DNA of 64,000 bases, taken from positions 375,001 to 439,000 of the forward strand of contig NZ_CP013630.1 of NCBI RefSeq assembly GCF_001664485.1. The letters run 5' to 3'. Numbering within the stretch: the stretch's first letter is position 1; each line of letters starts with the position of its first letter. Shown here in pieces: positions 27,503 through 36,891 of this stretch. Under the pieces are notes generated by a model. It was not told the DNA's origin. It ran no database searches and was given only the letters and a program-made list of their open reading frames with translations. The translations under genes were made by a program, and so were the position numbers. Origin of the DNA: Rhizobium sp. N324. Its GTDB lineage: Bacteria; Pseudomonadota; Alphaproteobacteria; Rhizobiales; Rhizobiaceae.

Positions 27503-28276
27503 ATGGCCTATGAGACCCTGATCGTCGAAACCCGAGGCAATGTCGGCCTCGTCACGCTGAACCGACCGCAGGCGCTGAACGCGCTGAATTCCACCGTCCT
27601 GAAGGAGTTGAAGGAGGCCTATGCCGCCTTCCACGCCGACGAGGCGGTCGGCGCGATCGTCATCACCGGTTCGGAACGCGCCTTTGCCGCCGGTGCCGAT
27701 ATCAAGGAGATGCAGGCGCTTCAGTTCGCCGATATCTATAAGAGCGATTTCATCAGCGGCTGGGATGAGGTCGCCAAGGCCCGCAAGCCGGTGATTGCCG
27801 CCGTCAGCGGTTTTGCGCTCGGTGGCGGCTGCGAACTGGCCATGATGTGCGATTTCATCATCGCCTCGGAGACGGCGAAGTTCGGCCAGCCGGAAATCAC
27901 CCTCGGCGTCATTCCCGGCATGGGCGGCTCGCAGCGGCTGACGCGCGCCGTCGGCAAGGCGAAGGCAATGGATCTCGTCCTCACCGGCCGGATGATGGAT
28001 GCCGCCGAAGCGGAGCGGTCGGGACTCGTTTCGCGTGTGGTGGCGCCCGAGCGTCTGATCGAGGAAGCTCTCGCCGCGGCCGAAAAGATCGCCTCGCTGT
28101 CGCAGCCCTCGGTGATGATGGCCAAGGAGGCGGTCAACCGCGCCTTCGAGACGACGCTGGAGGAGGGGCTCCGCTTCGAGCGCCGGCTGTTTCACAGCCT
28201 CTTTGCCACCGACGACCAGAAGGAAGGCATGGCGGCCTTCGTCGAAAAGCGCAAACCGGCTTTTAAGCACCGTTGA
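27503..28276 (+). CDS. Enoyl-CoA hydratase (crotonase family)
   Basis: A 257-residue crotonase. [15 protein letters not shown] and [15 protein letters not shown] form the oxyanion hole, and the two catalytic glutamates are in ELAMMCD and [13 protein letters not shown]. It hydrates trans-2-enoyl-CoA in beta-oxidation of short-chain acyl-CoA. It begins 20 bases after mutM with GGGAGAACAGC ahead of ATG, so the two genes are probably co-transcribed. Substrate range is not predictable. Confidence 0.93.
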   Translation: MAYETLIVETRGNVGLVTLNRPQALNALNSTVLKELKEAYAAFHADEAVGAIVITGSERAFAAGADIKEMQALQFADIYKSDFISGWDEVAKARKPVIAAVSGFALGGGCELAMMCDFIIASETAKFGQPEITLGVIPGMGGSQRLTRAVGKAKAMDLVLTGRMMDAAEAERSGLVSRVVAPERLIEEALAAAEKIASLSQPSVMMAKEAVNRAFETTLEEGLRFERRLFHSLFATDDQKEGMAAFVEKRKPAFKHR

Positions 28277-28319
28277 ATGCTTTTCAGCATTTGCCGGTGG
28301 CAAAGCGTGAAAATCCGCG

Positions 28320-28348
28320 TTGACGTGGGCCGGCTTTAGAGTTATATG
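28320..28348 (+). promoter_or_regulatory. Sigma-70-type promoter of rpsT
   Basis: TTGACG (28320-28325) and TATATG (28343-28348) are separated by exactly 17 bases, 120 bases before the rpsT start. This is a near-consensus housekeeping promoter, as expected for a ribosomal protein gene. Confidence 0.7.
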
Positions 28349-28468
28349 CCCGCCCACGGTTCGGAAAGCCGGTTTGGTTTTCCGCGATTGCTCCCGCATT
28401 GCTGGATTTTGTGGCCGCAGGGCCCGCGGTAATGGCGGAGTTTGTTCGAATTCTTGAGAGAGGCATCC

Positions 28469-28747
28469 ATGGCCAATACAACTTCGGCGAAAAAAGCGAC
28501 CCGCAAGATCGCCCGCCGTACCGACGTCAATAAGGCTCGTCGCTCGCGCGTTCGTACTTTCGTTCGCCAGGTCGAAGAGGCCATCGCATCCGGTGACGCC
28601 GACAAGGCGAAGGCCGCTTTCCTGGCCGCTCAGCCCGAGCTTGCCCGCGCCGCCAGCAAGGGTGTGCTGCACTCCAACACGGCATCCCGCAAGGTTTCGC
28701 GCCTGGCCGCTCGTGTGAAGGCTCTTTCGGTTAGCGCGACCGCGTAA
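28469..28747 (+). CDS. rpsT: 30S ribosomal protein S20 (bS20)
   Basis: A 92-residue, lysine/arginine-rich helical protein beginning [18 protein letters not shown], which binds the 5' and 3'-minor domains of 16S rRNA early in 30S assembly. GAGAGAGGCATCC precedes the ATG, and the start at 28469 gives the normal N-terminus. A strong promoter lies upstream and a clear terminator downstream, so it is a single-gene unit between the mutM operon and dnaA, the standard rhizobial arrangement. Confidence 0.97.
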   Translation: MANTTSAKKATRKIARRTDVNKARRSRVRTFVRQVEEAIASGDADKAKAAFLAAQPELARAASKGVLHSNTASRKVSRLAARVKALSVSATA

Positions 28748-28777
28748 TCTTCCGTTAACGACTTCATCTTTATGATT

Positions 28778-28804
28778 AGCCCGGTAATTTTACCGGGCTT
28801 TTTC
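28778..28804 (+). terminator. Rho-independent terminator of rpsT
   Basis: AGCCCGGTA and TACCGGGCT pair perfectly around ATTT and are followed by TTTTT. Confidence 0.9.
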
Positions 28805-29076
28805 GATTCCGCCGATCGGCCCCTGTATGGTTAATCCTGCGACTGTTTCGTGTCAGTGCCATGACAGGAAAAAGCATTCAGAAACAAAGACTTGCGCAAG
28901 GATGCTTTCACGCCGCGCGACTCTGCCCCGACCTTCCGGGACCAGGGGGGAGTCAAGAAGATTTTTATTTTTTTTCTTTCCATGCGTGTCAAAATAGCCC
29001 GAACGGGGAATCTCCTTGATTCAAAAGCGATTCTTTTTTGACGCTGGTGTGACGCCCGAAAACGGCCCCCGGAGTC
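28805..29076. promoter_or_regulatory. Cluster of seven GANTC (CcrM) sites upstream of dnaA
   Basis: GANTC occurs at 28805, 28919, 28950, 29008, 29018, 29029 and 29072, seven times in 272 bases, against about one expected by chance. GANTC is methylated by CcrM in alphaproteobacteria, and methylation state is known to affect dnaA transcription in Caulobacter. The stretch also holds a T-rich run near 28961-28979. It belongs to the 800-base gap between rpsT and dnaA, in which no convincing gene was found. Confidence 0.55.
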
Positions 29077-29224
29077 AATGCCCGCTTCTTAATTTTGCGT
29101 AAAATTCATCGTTGATATTGCCTTTTGATCCTGCCTAAATGGCTTTCAACAAAGGGCGCGGACATCACCTGCAGAGGCTCGGTCTTAACTGCCACGTCGG
29201 CAGGGCGATAAGTTTGTGCCATTT

Positions 29225-29293
29225 GTTACGGAGCCTTGCGCTTCCGTTTTTTCAAGCACTCGACGGATTTGGGCCGTAACGTGGCTGTTACGG
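29225..29293. promoter_or_regulatory. GTTACGG repeats in the dnaA leader region
   Basis: GTTACGG occurs at 29225-29231 and 29287-29293, and its complement CCGTAAC at 29274-29280; the last two form an exact inverted repeat with a six-base spacer. Also nearby at 29089-29103 is TTAA-N7-TAAA, one base off the CtrA recognition pattern. Either could be a control site for dnaA. Confidence 0.35.
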
Positions 29294-29604
29294 GCAGGGA
29301 TGTTTTGTGCCTTCAGTGGCCACACGTTTAAGGCGAGGCCGCCGGAGAAGGTTAAAGTGATATTGCGTTCGGGCTGATCGGTCGAAAACGAGGATCGACC
29401 GCTGGCCTGGCACGGAAAGCCGATGAAGGTTGCCGCATGAATGCGGTTCCTGCAACGGCGTTTTGTGCCGGTCCCTTCGGGGGCAGTGTTTGAGTGAACC
29501 GGCAGGTAAGCGGCTTCATGAGGATGCCGTCGGCCCGCCAAAGCGGGGAATAATCGGGCGGCTATTTTAGCGGAAGCCGCCCGGTGGAATTGAAAGGCGG
29601 CATT

Positions 29605-31155
29605 ATGCAGATGAATACGATGACGACGGGCGGGCTCGACAATGGGGATGTGGCACCGCAGGCGTTTGGCTCCATTCGCCTCGAAGTGGGAGAAGCACAG
29701 GCGGAAATGAAGCACGGCATCTTGTTTGAGCGCGTCAGCGCGCGCTTGAAGGCCCAAGTCGGTCCTGACGTCTATGCCAGCTGGTTCGCCCGGCTGAAGC
29801 TGCATTCGGTATCGAAGAGCGTGGTTCGCCTGTCGGTTCCCACCACCTTCCTGAAGTCGTGGATCAACAATCGTTATCTCGATCTCATCACCGGCCTGTT
29901 CCAGGCCGAGGATCCGGAAATTCTGAAGATCGAAGTCCTGGTGCGCACGGCGACGCGCAGCGGCACGAAGGCGCTCGATGAGGCGGTCCAGCCCGAGCCG
30001 GTCGTTGCCCCCCAGGCGCGCCGCCCCGCAAGCGCCCAGCCGGCCGGCCAGGCCGTCCAGCAGGCGGTTTCCTCAGTTGCTGCGGCAAGGCCCGCAAGCT
30101 TTGGTTCGCCGCTCTTCGGTTCGCCGCTCGACAGCCGCTTCACCTTCGACACCTTCGTCGAAGGCAGCTCGAACCGCGTCGCGCTTGCGGCTGCGAAGAC
30201 GATCGCCGAAGCCGGTTCCGGCGCCGTGCGCTTCAATCCGCTGTTCATCCATTCGGCGGTCGGCCTCGGCAAGACCCACCTGCTGCAGGCGATCGCCAAT
30301 GCAGCGGTGCAGAACCCGCGGGCGCTGCGCGTCGTCTATCTCACCGCCGAATATTTCATGTGGCGCTTCGCCACCGCGATCCGTGACAATGACGCGCTGA
30401 CGCTGAAGGATTCGCTGCGCAATATCGATCTCCTGATCATCGACGACATGCAGTTCCTGCAGGGCAAGATGATCCAGCATGAATTCTGCCATCTGCTCAA
30501 CATGCTGCTCGACAGCGCCAAGCAGGTGGTCGTCGCCGCCGATCGCGCCCCCTGGGAGCTGGAATCGCTCGATCCCCGCGTCCGCTCGCGCCTGCAGGGC
30601 GGCGTCGCGATCGAATTCGACGCACCGGATTACGAGATGCGTCTCGAAATCCTCAAGCGCCGCCTGGCGGCCGCCCGGCTCGAAGATCCGTCGCTCGAAA
30701 TTCCGGCCGACCTGCTGCAGCACGTCGCCCGCAACATCACGGCCAGCGGCCGCGAACTCGAAGGCGCCTTCAATCAGCTGGTCTTCCGGCGCTCCTTCGA
30801 GCCGAACCTGTCGATCGAGCGCGTCGACGAACTGCTGGCCCATCTGGTCGGCTCCGGCGAGCCCCGCCGCGTGCGCATCGAGGATATCCAGCGCATCGTC
30901 GCCAGGCACTACAATGTCTCGCGCCAGGAACTGGTCTCGAACCGCCGCACCCGCGTCATCGTCAAACCGCGCCAGATCGCCATGTATCTGTCGAAGACGC
31001 TGACGCCGCGCTCCTTCCCCGAGATCGGCCGCCGTTTCGGCGGGCGCGATCACACGACCGTGCTGCACGCCGTGCGCAAGATCGAAGAGCTGATTTCCGG
31101 AGACACCAAGCTGTCGCACGAGGTCGAGCTTCTGAAGCGGCTGATCAACGAATAA
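29605..31155 (+). CDS. dnaA: Chromosomal replication initiator protein DnaA
   Basis: An AAA+ initiator with N-terminal domain I, a variable linker rich in Ala/Gln/Pro (about 110-160), Walker [11 protein letters not shown], Walker [11 protein letters not shown], and the C-terminal DnaA-box-binding motif [15 protein letters not shown]. The start is uncertain. ATG 29605 (516 residues) has AAAGGCGG upstream; ATG 29707 would give 482 residues with GGCGGAA upstream and begins [14 protein letters not shown], near the usual start of the family. ATG 29584 is also in frame. Unlike in many bacteria, rhizobial oriC is near hemE, so the gene's position does not mark the origin. Confidence 0.93.
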   Translation: MQMNTMTTGGLDNGDVAPQAFGSIRLEVGEAQAEMKHGILFERVSARLKAQVGPDVYASWFARLKLHSVSKSVVRLSVPTTFLKSWINNRYLDLITGLFQAEDPEILKIEVLVRTATRSGTKALDEAVQPEPVVAPQARRPASAQPAGQAVQQAVSSVAAARPASFGSPLFGSPLDSRFTFDTFVEGSSNRVALAAAKTIAEAGSGAVRFNPLFIHSAVGLGKTHLLQAIANAAVQNPRALRVVYLTAEYFMWRFATAIRDNDALTLKDSLRNIDLLIIDDMQFLQGKMIQHEFCHLLNMLLDSAKQVVVAADRAPWELESLDPRVRSRLQGGVAIEFDAPDYEMRLEILKRRLAAARLEDPSLEIPADLLQHVARNITASGRELEGAFNQLVFRRSFEPNLSIERVDELLAHLVGSGEPRRVRIEDIQRIVARHYNVSRQELVSNRRTRVIVKPRQIAMYLSKTLTPRSFPEIGRRFGGRDHTTVLHAVRKIEELISGDTKLSHEVELLKRLINE

Positions 31156-31179
31156 CCATCCGATTTTCGCAAAGTTTTG

Positions 31180-31206
31180 ACGGCTGGAAGCGATTCCGGC
31201 CGTTTT
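31180..31206 (+). terminator. Rho-independent terminator of dnaA
   Basis: ACGGCTGGAA and TTCCGGCCGT form a ten-pair stem (one G-T pair) with loop GCGA, followed by TTT; 24 bases after the dnaA stop. Confidence 0.8.
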
Positions 31207-31318
31207 GCTTTATGAGCTTTTTATTCTATACCTCCGGCCGTCCCCTGCATGTCCGATTTGGAGCGGCGTGCATCGGACAAAGACTGAAGCGCCGGGAGGG
31301 CGCATGGGAGGATAATCA

Positions 31319-32431
31319 ATGAGTTTTAGAAAGATCGCCGTTCTCGGCCTCGGCAAGGTCGGACGGCTGGCGGCCACGCTTTTGCATGAGGGCGGTTTCG
31401 AGGTCATCGGCGTCGATGCGCAGCTGCCGCTGAGCGACGTTCCCTTCAAGTGCCGGGCCGGCGATATTGCCGACGTCCAAGTGGTCGGCGAACTGCTGTC
31501 GAATGTCGAGGCGGTGCTTTCCTGCCTGCCTTACCATCTGAACATCGAATTGGCGCGCGCCGCCCATCTCGCCGGGATTCATTATTTCGACCTGACCGAA
31601 GACGTTCCCACCACCAATTTCATCATCGAACTGTCGAAGACCGCCCGCGGCCTGATGGCGCCGCAATGCGGCCTGGCACCGGGTTTCGTCGGCATCGTCG
31701 GCGCCAGCCTGGCCGACGGCTTCGAGCGCTGCCGGTCGATCCGCATGCGCGTCGGCGCCCTGCCGCAGCATCCGACCGGGCTGCTGGGTTATGCTTTCAA
31801 CTGGTCGCCGGAAGGTGTCGTCAACGAATATCTGAACGATTGCGAGGTCATCGAGGGTGGGGTGCGCAAGCTCGTCTCGCCGATGGAATGGCACGAGACC
31901 GTCTATGTCGGCGGCGTCAAGCTCGAAGCCTTCACCACCTCGGGCGGCCTCGGCACCATGTGCGACACCATGCTCGGCAAGATCGACAATCTCGATTACA
32001 AGACCATGCGTTATCCCGGCCATATGGAGCTGATGAACTTCTTCTTCCACGAGCTTTTGATGCGCGACAAGCGCAAGCTTGCCGGCGAGATCCTGACCAA
32101 TGCCAAGCCGCCTGTTGAAGACGATGTCGTCTATGTCCATGTCGCCGCCGAAGGCACGGAGAACGGCAGCCTGCGCCGCAAGGAGTTCGTGCGCGCCTAT
32201 TACCCGATCGAGATTGCCGGCGCCCGCCGCACGGCGATCGCCTGGACGACCTCGGCCTCCGTCGTTGCCGTCATCGAGATGGTCCGCGACGGCCTGCTGC
32301 CGGCCACCGGCTTCCTGCACCAGGAGCATATTCCGCTGGAGATGTTCCTGAAGACGCCGACCGGCGGCCTGTTCAAGGCGGGCGCCACTACAGCGCCGCG
32401 CGTCTCTTCAGACGCGCAAAGGACGCTGTAG
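31319..32431 (+). CDS. Saccharopine dehydrogenase-family oxidoreductase
   Basis: A 370-residue NAD(P)-binding protein. IAVLGLGKVGRLAATLL is the Rossmann dinucleotide site at residues 6-22; CGLAPGFVGIVG and the downstream catalytic domain match the saccharopine dehydrogenase/lysine 6-dehydrogenase group. Which lysine-pathway reaction it performs is not clear. The last 15 codons (ATTAPRVSSDAQRTL) and the stop lie inside a palindromic repeat at 32388-32492, so the natural C-terminus appears to have been replaced by repeat sequence. Confidence 0.8.
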   Translation: MSFRKIAVLGLGKVGRLAATLLHEGGFEVIGVDAQLPLSDVPFKCRAGDIADVQVVGELLSNVEAVLSCLPYHLNIELARAAHLAGIHYFDLTEDVPTTNFIIELSKTARGLMAPQCGLAPGFVGIVGASLADGFERCRSIRMRVGALPQHPTGLLGYAFNWSPEGVVNEYLNDCEVIEGGVRKLVSPMEWHETVYVGGVKLEAFTTSGGLGTMCDTMLGKIDNLDYKTMRYPGHMELMNFFFHELLMRDKRKLAGEILTNAKPPVEDDVVYVHVAAEGTENGSLRRKEFVRAYYPIEIAGARRTAIAWTTSASVVAVIEMVRDGLLPATGFLHQEHIPLEMFLKTPTGGLFKAGATTAPRVSSDAQRTL

Positions 32432-32492
32432 CACTTTGAATTGCTGCATAATTTTATCCTTAAAGTCGATTTCGATTTAAGGAATTATGCAG
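32388..32492. repeat. Palindromic repeat overlapping a gene end
   Basis: CTACAGCG and CGCTGTAG bound a first dyad around GCGCGTCT/AGACGCGC; a second dyad follows, CTGCATAATT...TCCTTAAA paired with TTTAAGGAATTATGCAG. From memory this bipartite unit is frequent in Rhizobium intergenic DNA. Here it runs from the coding region of the dehydrogenase-like gene into the gap before hemW. The remaining 73 bases of that gap show no feature. Confidence 0.75.
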
Positions 32493-32565
32493 GGCCACGG
32501 CTGAGAATATTTTCCGGTGCGGCGGTAAGGTTATCGCCGCGCCGGAAACAATCCGTTATCCGATG

Positions 32566-33768
32566 TCAGCAGGCGAGATCGGCGACGACGGAATCGAGGA
32601 TCAGCATGCCCGCCGGCGTGCAGCGCAGCCGCGAATTGCCGATCCGCTCGATGAATTTGTGTTCGAGCAGGAATTCCTCGCGTTTCGGGTCGAGGTCGCG
32701 GCCGGAAAGCTGCTGCCAGCGGGCAAGGTCGACGCCTTCCCTGAGCCGCAGCCCCATTAGCAGCAATTCGTCGGACTGTTCCTCGTAGCCGAGCCGCTCC
32801 TCGTCGAGAATGCCGTGGCCGTCGCGCTCGACCATGTCGAGCCAGGCTTCCGGCTTGCGCTCGGTCGCCGTCGCGATCTTTTCCGGCCCGCGCGTCAGCC
32901 GGCCATGCGCGCCCGGGCCGATGCCGGCATAATCGCCATAGCGCCAATAGGTCAGATTGTGCCGGCTTTCCGCACCCGGCCGGGCATGGTTGGAAACCTC
33001 ATAGGCGGGCATGCCCTCGCGCGCGGTGATCTCCTGCGTCGCCTCGTAGAGCACGGCCGATTGCTCGCCATCCGGCACGATCAGCTTGCCTGATTTGTGC
33101 AGGCCATAGAAGGGCGTGCCCTCCTCGATGGTCAGCTGATAGAGCGAAAGATGATCGACCGCGTAGGAGATCGCTTGCCTCAGCTCTTTTTCCCATTGCT
33201 CGACCGTCTGATCCGGCCGGGCATAGATCAGGTCGAAAGACATGCGCGGAAAAATGTCGCGCGCCAGCCGGATCGCCTTCAGCGCATCGGCGACATCATG
33301 CAGCCGGCCGAGGAATTTCAGGTCCCGATCATCAAGCGCCTGCACGCCGAGCGAGACGCGGTTGACGCCGGCCGCCCGATAGCCGCGGAAGCGCTCGGCC
33401 TCGACGCTCGAAGGGTTGGCCTCCATGGTGATCTCGATACCATCGGGCACGTGCCAGTGCCGGGCAATGCCGTCGAGAATTGAAGACACCGTTGCCGGAT
33501 TCATCAGCGACGGCGTGCCGCCGCCGAGGAAGATGCTGGTCACCGTCTTCGGCCCGCTCATCGCCCGCACCGCCGCCATCTCCTTCAGGAAGGCAGCGGT
33601 AAAGCGCTCCTGGTCCACCGGCTGGTGGCGCACATGGCTGTTGAAATCGCAATAGGGACACTTCGCCGCGCAGAAGGGCCAATGCACATAGACGCCGAAG
33701 CCGGGCTCGCCGGTATCGGGCAGCAGCGCCGCGTCGCGCGAGGGGCTTGGAGTGTCGAAATTGTCCAC
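32566..33768 (-). CDS. hemW: Radical SAM heme chaperone HemW
   Basis: A 400-residue radical SAM protein with the cluster motif CAAKCPYCDFNSH (Cys-x3-Cys-x2-Cys), then FLGGGTPSLM, EANPSSVEAERF and the HemW_C domain. HemW-type proteins (formerly called oxygen-independent coproporphyrinogen oxidase-like) bind heme and deliver it to respiratory enzymes; the true HemN carries an extra N-terminal region not seen here. It follows rdgB by nine bases and is part of the unit rph-VOC-rdgB-hemW. Confidence 0.92.
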   Translation of the reverse strand: MDNFDTPSPSRDAALLPDTGEPGFGVYVHWPFCAAKCPYCDFNSHVRHQPVDQERFTAAFLKEMAAVRAMSGPKTVTSIFLGGGTPSLMNPATVSSILDGIARHWHVPDGIEITMEANPSSVEAERFRGYRAAGVNRVSLGVQALDDRDLKFLGRLHDVADALKAIRLARDIFPRMSFDLIYARPDQTVEQWEKELRQAISYAVDHLSLYQLTIEEGTPFYGLHKSGKLIVPDGEQSAVLYEATQEITAREGMPAYEVSNHARPGAESRHNLTYWRYGDYAGIGPGAHGRLTRGPEKIATATERKPEAWLDMVERDGHGILDEERLGYEEQSDELLLMGLRLREGVDLARWQQLSGRDLDPKREEFLLEHKFIERIGNSRLRCTPAGMLILDSVVADLAC

Positions 33769-33777
33769 GTAGCGACC

Positions 33778-34422
33778 TTATGCCTCCAGGCAGGTTTCGA
33801 CAAAGAGTTTGAAGGCGCGCGCCCGGTGCGACAGCGCCTGCGGCTTGCCGATGTTCCAGCCGTGTTTTTCCTCGCTGCTCATTTCCCCGAAGGTGATGTC
33901 GTAACCCTCTGGCTGGAAGACCGGATCGTAGCCGAAGCCCTGGGTGCCGCGTGGCGGCCAAGCGACGCTGCCCTCCACCTCGCCACGAAACAGTTCCGTG
34001 TGGCCGTCCGGCCAGGCAAGGCAGAGCACGCTGACGAAACGCGCGGTACGCTGTTCAGGCTTGGTCGCGCCCGCATCCTGCAGCGCCTTTTCCACCTTCG
34101 CCATCGCCATGTCGAAATCGCGCGTGCCGTCCGATGTCTCCGCCCAATTGGCGGTGTAGACGCCGGGATCGCCGTCAAGCGCGTCGACCACCAGTCCGGA
34201 ATCGTCCGAAAGCGCCGGCATGCCGGCTGTTTTGGCGGAGGCCACCGCCTTGATCGTCGCATTCTCCTCGAAGCTGGTGCCGGTTTCGTCAGGTTCGACG
34301 AAATTCAGCTCGGCTGCCGATTTGGCGGTGAAGCCGAGCGGTCCGATCAATTCCTGGATCTCGCGGATCTTGCCGGCATTGTGGCTGGCGACGACGATGG
34401 TCTTCGTTTCGAGCTTGCGCAT
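33778..34422 (-). CDS. rdgB: XTP/dITP diphosphatase (RdgB/HAM1)
   Basis: A 214-residue house-cleaning nucleotide pyrophosphatase that removes deaminated purine nucleotides (ITP, dITP, XTP). The N-terminal [10 protein letters not shown] phosphate loop, [10 protein letters not shown] with catalytic aspartates, and [11 protein letters not shown] are present. Located between the VOC gene and hemW with no gap on either side larger than nine bases; the group rph-rdgB-hemW next to hrcA-grpE is the usual alphaproteobacterial order. Confidence 0.95.
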   Translation of the reverse strand: MRKLETKTIVVASHNAGKIREIQELIGPLGFTAKSAAELNFVEPDETGTSFEENATIKAVASAKTAGMPALSDDSGLVVDALDGDPGVYTANWAETSDGTRDFDMAMAKVEKALQDAGATKPEQRTARFVSVLCLAWPDGHTELFRGEVEGSVAWPPRGTQGFGYDPVFQPEGYDITFGEMSSEEKHGWNIGKPQALSHRARAFKLFVETCLEA

Positions 34423-34848
34423 TCAGATATCCTGTTCGATGCCCCAGATTTTAGCCTCCGCGCATTCCAGGCTGTTGCCGGCGGGATCGCGGAAATAGAT
34501 CGAGCGGCCGCCATTCGGCCAATGCACCTCGGATTCGATCGCCACACGGGCCGCTTTCAGTCGTTCGGCCATCGCATCGATGTTGCGACCGGAGACCCTG
34601 AAGCAGGCATGGCCCGCTCCGGTCGTGCCATGCGGCGGCACCTGCAGCGCGTCGGGCGCCGGTGGTTTGACCGTTTCCTCGGGATTGAAGATCAGCAGAA
34701 CGCCGGGGCCGCAGCGGAAGAAGACATGCCGGTTGGCGGCGCGGGTGATCTTTTCGAGTCCGAGAACGTTCTCGTAGAACGCCTCGGCCTCATCGAGATC
34801 GCGCGCATAGAGCGCCGTTTCCAACATGCCTTCCAGCATGGGGTTCAT
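34423..34848 (-). CDS. VOC-family protein in the rph-rdgB operon
   Basis: A 141-residue single VOC domain: [20 protein letters not shown] at the start, GHACFRV in the middle, and [15 protein letters not shown] with the final glutamate ligand at the end. Its ATG overlaps the rph stop by four bases and its stop abuts the rdgB start, so it is translationally coupled on both sides. The usual cluster goes directly from rph to rdgB, but insertion of a small VOC gene at this point is seen in some rhizobia. Substrate unknown. Confidence 0.82.
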   Translation of the reverse strand: MNPMLEGMLETALYARDLDEAEAFYENVLGLEKITRAANRHVFFRCGPGVLLIFNPEETVKPPAPDALQVPPHGTTGAGHACFRVSGRNIDAMAERLKAARVAIESEVHWPNGGRSIYFRDPAGNSLECAEAKIWGIEQDI

Positions 34849-35564
34849 CCCGCAATTGCCTGTTTCTGCAGGGCGACGAGTTCGCCGATGCCGTTCTTGG
34901 CAAGACCCATCAGCGAGGTGAATTCCTCTTCGCTAAACGGCGTGCCTTCGGCCGTGCCCTGGATCTCGACGATCCCGCCGGTGCCGGTCATGACGAAGTT
35001 GGCGTCGGTCTCGGCCGAGGAATCCTCGAGGTAATCGAGATCGATCACCGGCTGGCTGGCGAAGACGCCACAGGAAATGGCGGCGACATGATCCTTCAGG
35101 ACCCGGTCGACCTTGATCATGTTGCGGCTTTCCATCCATTTCAGGCAGTCGTAAAGCGCAATCCAGCCGCCGGTGATCGAGGCTGTCCGCGTGCCGCCAT
35201 CGGCCTGGATGACGTCGCAATCAAGGGTGATCTGGCGTTCGCCGAGCGCCTGCAGATCGACGACGGCGCGCAGCGACCGGCCGATCAGCCGCTGGATCTC
35301 CTGCGTGCGGCCGCCCTGCTTGCCGGCCGCCGCCTCACGCTTCATGCGCTCGCCGGTCGCCCGCGGCAGCATGCCGTATTCGGCCGTGACCCAGCCCTTG
35401 CCGGTATTGCGCAGCCATGGCGGCGTCTTTTCTTCGAGGCTGGCCGTGCAGAGCACATGCGTATCGCCGAATTTCACCAGGCAGGAGCCTTCCGCATGCT
35501 TGGAAAAATTGCGCTCGAATGAGACCTTGCGCATCTGGTCGATTTTTCTGCCTGAAGGCCGCAT
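34845..35564 (-). CDS. rph: Ribonuclease PH
   Basis: A 239-residue phosphorolytic 3'-exoribonuclease that trims tRNA 3' ends. [20 protein letters not shown], the [20 protein letters not shown] stretch and the phosphate-binding [13 protein letters not shown] are visible. Full length; the first gene of the rph-VOC-rdgB-hemW unit, divergent from hrcA with a 127-base gap. Confidence 0.96.
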   Translation of the reverse strand: MRPSGRKIDQMRKVSFERNFSKHAEGSCLVKFGDTHVLCTASLEEKTPPWLRNTGKGWVTAEYGMLPRATGERMKREAAAGKQGGRTQEIQRLIGRSLRAVVDLQALGERQITLDCDVIQADGGTRTASITGGWIALYDCLKWMESRNMIKVDRVLKDHVAAISCGVFASQPVIDLDYLEDSSAETDANFVMTGTGGIVEIQGTAEGTPFSEEEFTSLMGLAKNGIGELVALQKQAIAG

Positions 35565-35691
35565 TCTTATCTCCTGGGGTTTGTTGACCGCTTCTACGAT
35601 TGGCGGCGCCCATTTGCAAATTCCCTTTTGCCACGGCTGCGAGTTTGACTTACTTTTCGGGAAGTATCATCAGCGCGGGTTCGTAAGCTTC

Positions 35692-36780
35692 ATGGGCATC
35701 AGGTCGACATCGGTTTCGGATGCCGTTGCTGCGCTGGACGAGCGCTCCAGGGAGATTTTTCGCCGCATCGTCGAAGGCTATCTGGAGAGTGGCGAGCCGC
35801 TCGGTTCGCGCAACCTGTCCCGCCTGCTGCCGATGTCGCTGTCGCCGGCCTCGGTGCGCAACGTCATGAGCGATCTCGAAGATCTCGGCCTCATCTATTC
35901 GCCGCATATCAGCGCCGGCCGGCTGCCGACCCAGATCGGCCTGCGCTTCTTCGTCGATGCCTTCATGCAGGTCGGCGATCTCTCCGCCGAGGACCGCGCC
36001 AGCATCGACCGTCAGGTGCGGGCCGAAAGCGGCGGCAATCCGGTGGAATCGATGATGAACGAGGCGAGCCGCATGCTGTCGGGCATTTCGCGCGGCGCCG
36101 GCCTGGTCATCACCTCGAAAAGCGATCCGGTGCTCAAACATGTCGAGTTCATCCGGCTGGAGCCGACAAAGGCGCTGGCCGTGCTCGTCGGCGATCACGA
36201 TCAGGTGGAAAACCGCATCATTGAGCTGCCGGCGGGCGTCACCTCCTCGCAGCTGGCCGAGGCGGCGAATTTTCTCAACGCCCACATGTCCGGCCAGACC
36301 CTGCCGGAGCTGCGCAAACAATTGAGCCAGCTGAAGGATAACGTCCGTCACGAGCTCGACGCCCTGTCGCGTGATCTCGTCGAGCGCGGCATCGCCGTCT
36401 GGGCCGGCAGCCCTGATGAGGGCAAGCCGGCGCAGCTGATCATCCGCGGCCGCGCCAACCTGCTTGAAGGCCTTGCCGGCGCCGAGGATCTCGACCGGCT
36501 GCGGCTGCTGTTCGACGATCTCGAAAAGAAGGACAGCCTGATCGAGATCCTCAATCTGGCCGAAACCGGCTCGGGCGTGCGCATTTTCATCGGCTCGGAA
36601 AACAAGCTCTTCTCGCTGTCCGGCTCGTCGCTGATCGTCGCGCCCTATCGTGACGATGACGATCGGATCGTCGGCGCCGTCGGCGTCATCGGCCCGACGC
36701 GGCTCAATTATTCCCGCATCGTGCCGATGGTTGATTACACGGCCCAGCTCGTCTCCCGGCTTTCGCGCAATCCGCTTTGA
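35692..36780 (+). CDS. hrcA: Heat-inducible transcription repressor HrcA
   Basis: A 362-residue repressor with N-terminal winged helix (YLESGEPLGSRNLSRLL), a GAF-like core and the conserved SPASVRNVMSDLEDLGLIYS, then PHISAGRLPTQIGLRFFVD. HrcA binds the CIRCE operator of groESL and dnaK-type operons and is kept active by GroEL. No CIRCE element (TTAGCACTC-N9-GAGTGCTAA) was seen in this window, so its targets are elsewhere. ATG 35692 (MGIRSTS) gives the standard length, but its ribosome site is weak. Followed after 111 bases by grpE. Confidence 0.95.
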   Translation: MGIRSTSVSDAVAALDERSREIFRRIVEGYLESGEPLGSRNLSRLLPMSLSPASVRNVMSDLEDLGLIYSPHISAGRLPTQIGLRFFVDAFMQVGDLSAEDRASIDRQVRAESGGNPVESMMNEASRMLSGISRGAGLVITSKSDPVLKHVEFIRLEPTKALAVLVGDHDQVENRIIELPAGVTSSQLAEAANFLNAHMSGQTLPELRKQLSQLKDNVRHELDALSRDLVERGIAVWAGSPDEGKPAQLIIRGRANLLEGLAGAEDLDRLRLLFDDLEKKDSLIEILNLAETGSGVRIFIGSENKLFSLSGSSLIVAPYRDDDDRIVGAVGVIGPTRLNYSRIVPMVDYTAQLVSRLSRNPL

Positions 36781-36828
36781 CGCCACTTTGAGGAAGACCG
36801 CGGAATTTTCGCTTCTTTGTCACGCAGA

Positions 36829-36857
36829 CTTGATTTTTTCCGGTCAAACCTCGATAT
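36829..36857 (+). promoter_or_regulatory. Weak candidate sigma-32-type promoter of grpE
   Basis: CTTGAT (36829-36834) and CCTCGATAT (36849-36857), 14 bases apart, resemble the RpoH pattern CTTGAA-N13-15-CCCCATNT imperfectly. Position 35 bases before grpE suits heat control. Confidence 0.28.
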
Positions 36858-36891
36858 CGGGCGCATCTGAAGACACCCACCGGAGACCGTC

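Noticed and set aside
28804..29604. Chromosomal replication origin next to dnaA
   Set aside because: No cluster of TTATCCACA-type boxes was seen, and oriC in Rhizobium and Sinorhizobium lies by hemE, not dnaA.
29185..29805. 206-codon minus-strand frame across the dnaA start
   Set aside because: No ribosome site or recognisable domain, and it runs antisense to the conserved dnaA N-terminus; it is a product of high GC.
35565..36891. CIRCE operator near hrcA/grpE
   Set aside because: No TTAGCACTC-N9-GAGTGCTAA or close variant found in the gaps before hrcA or grpE.
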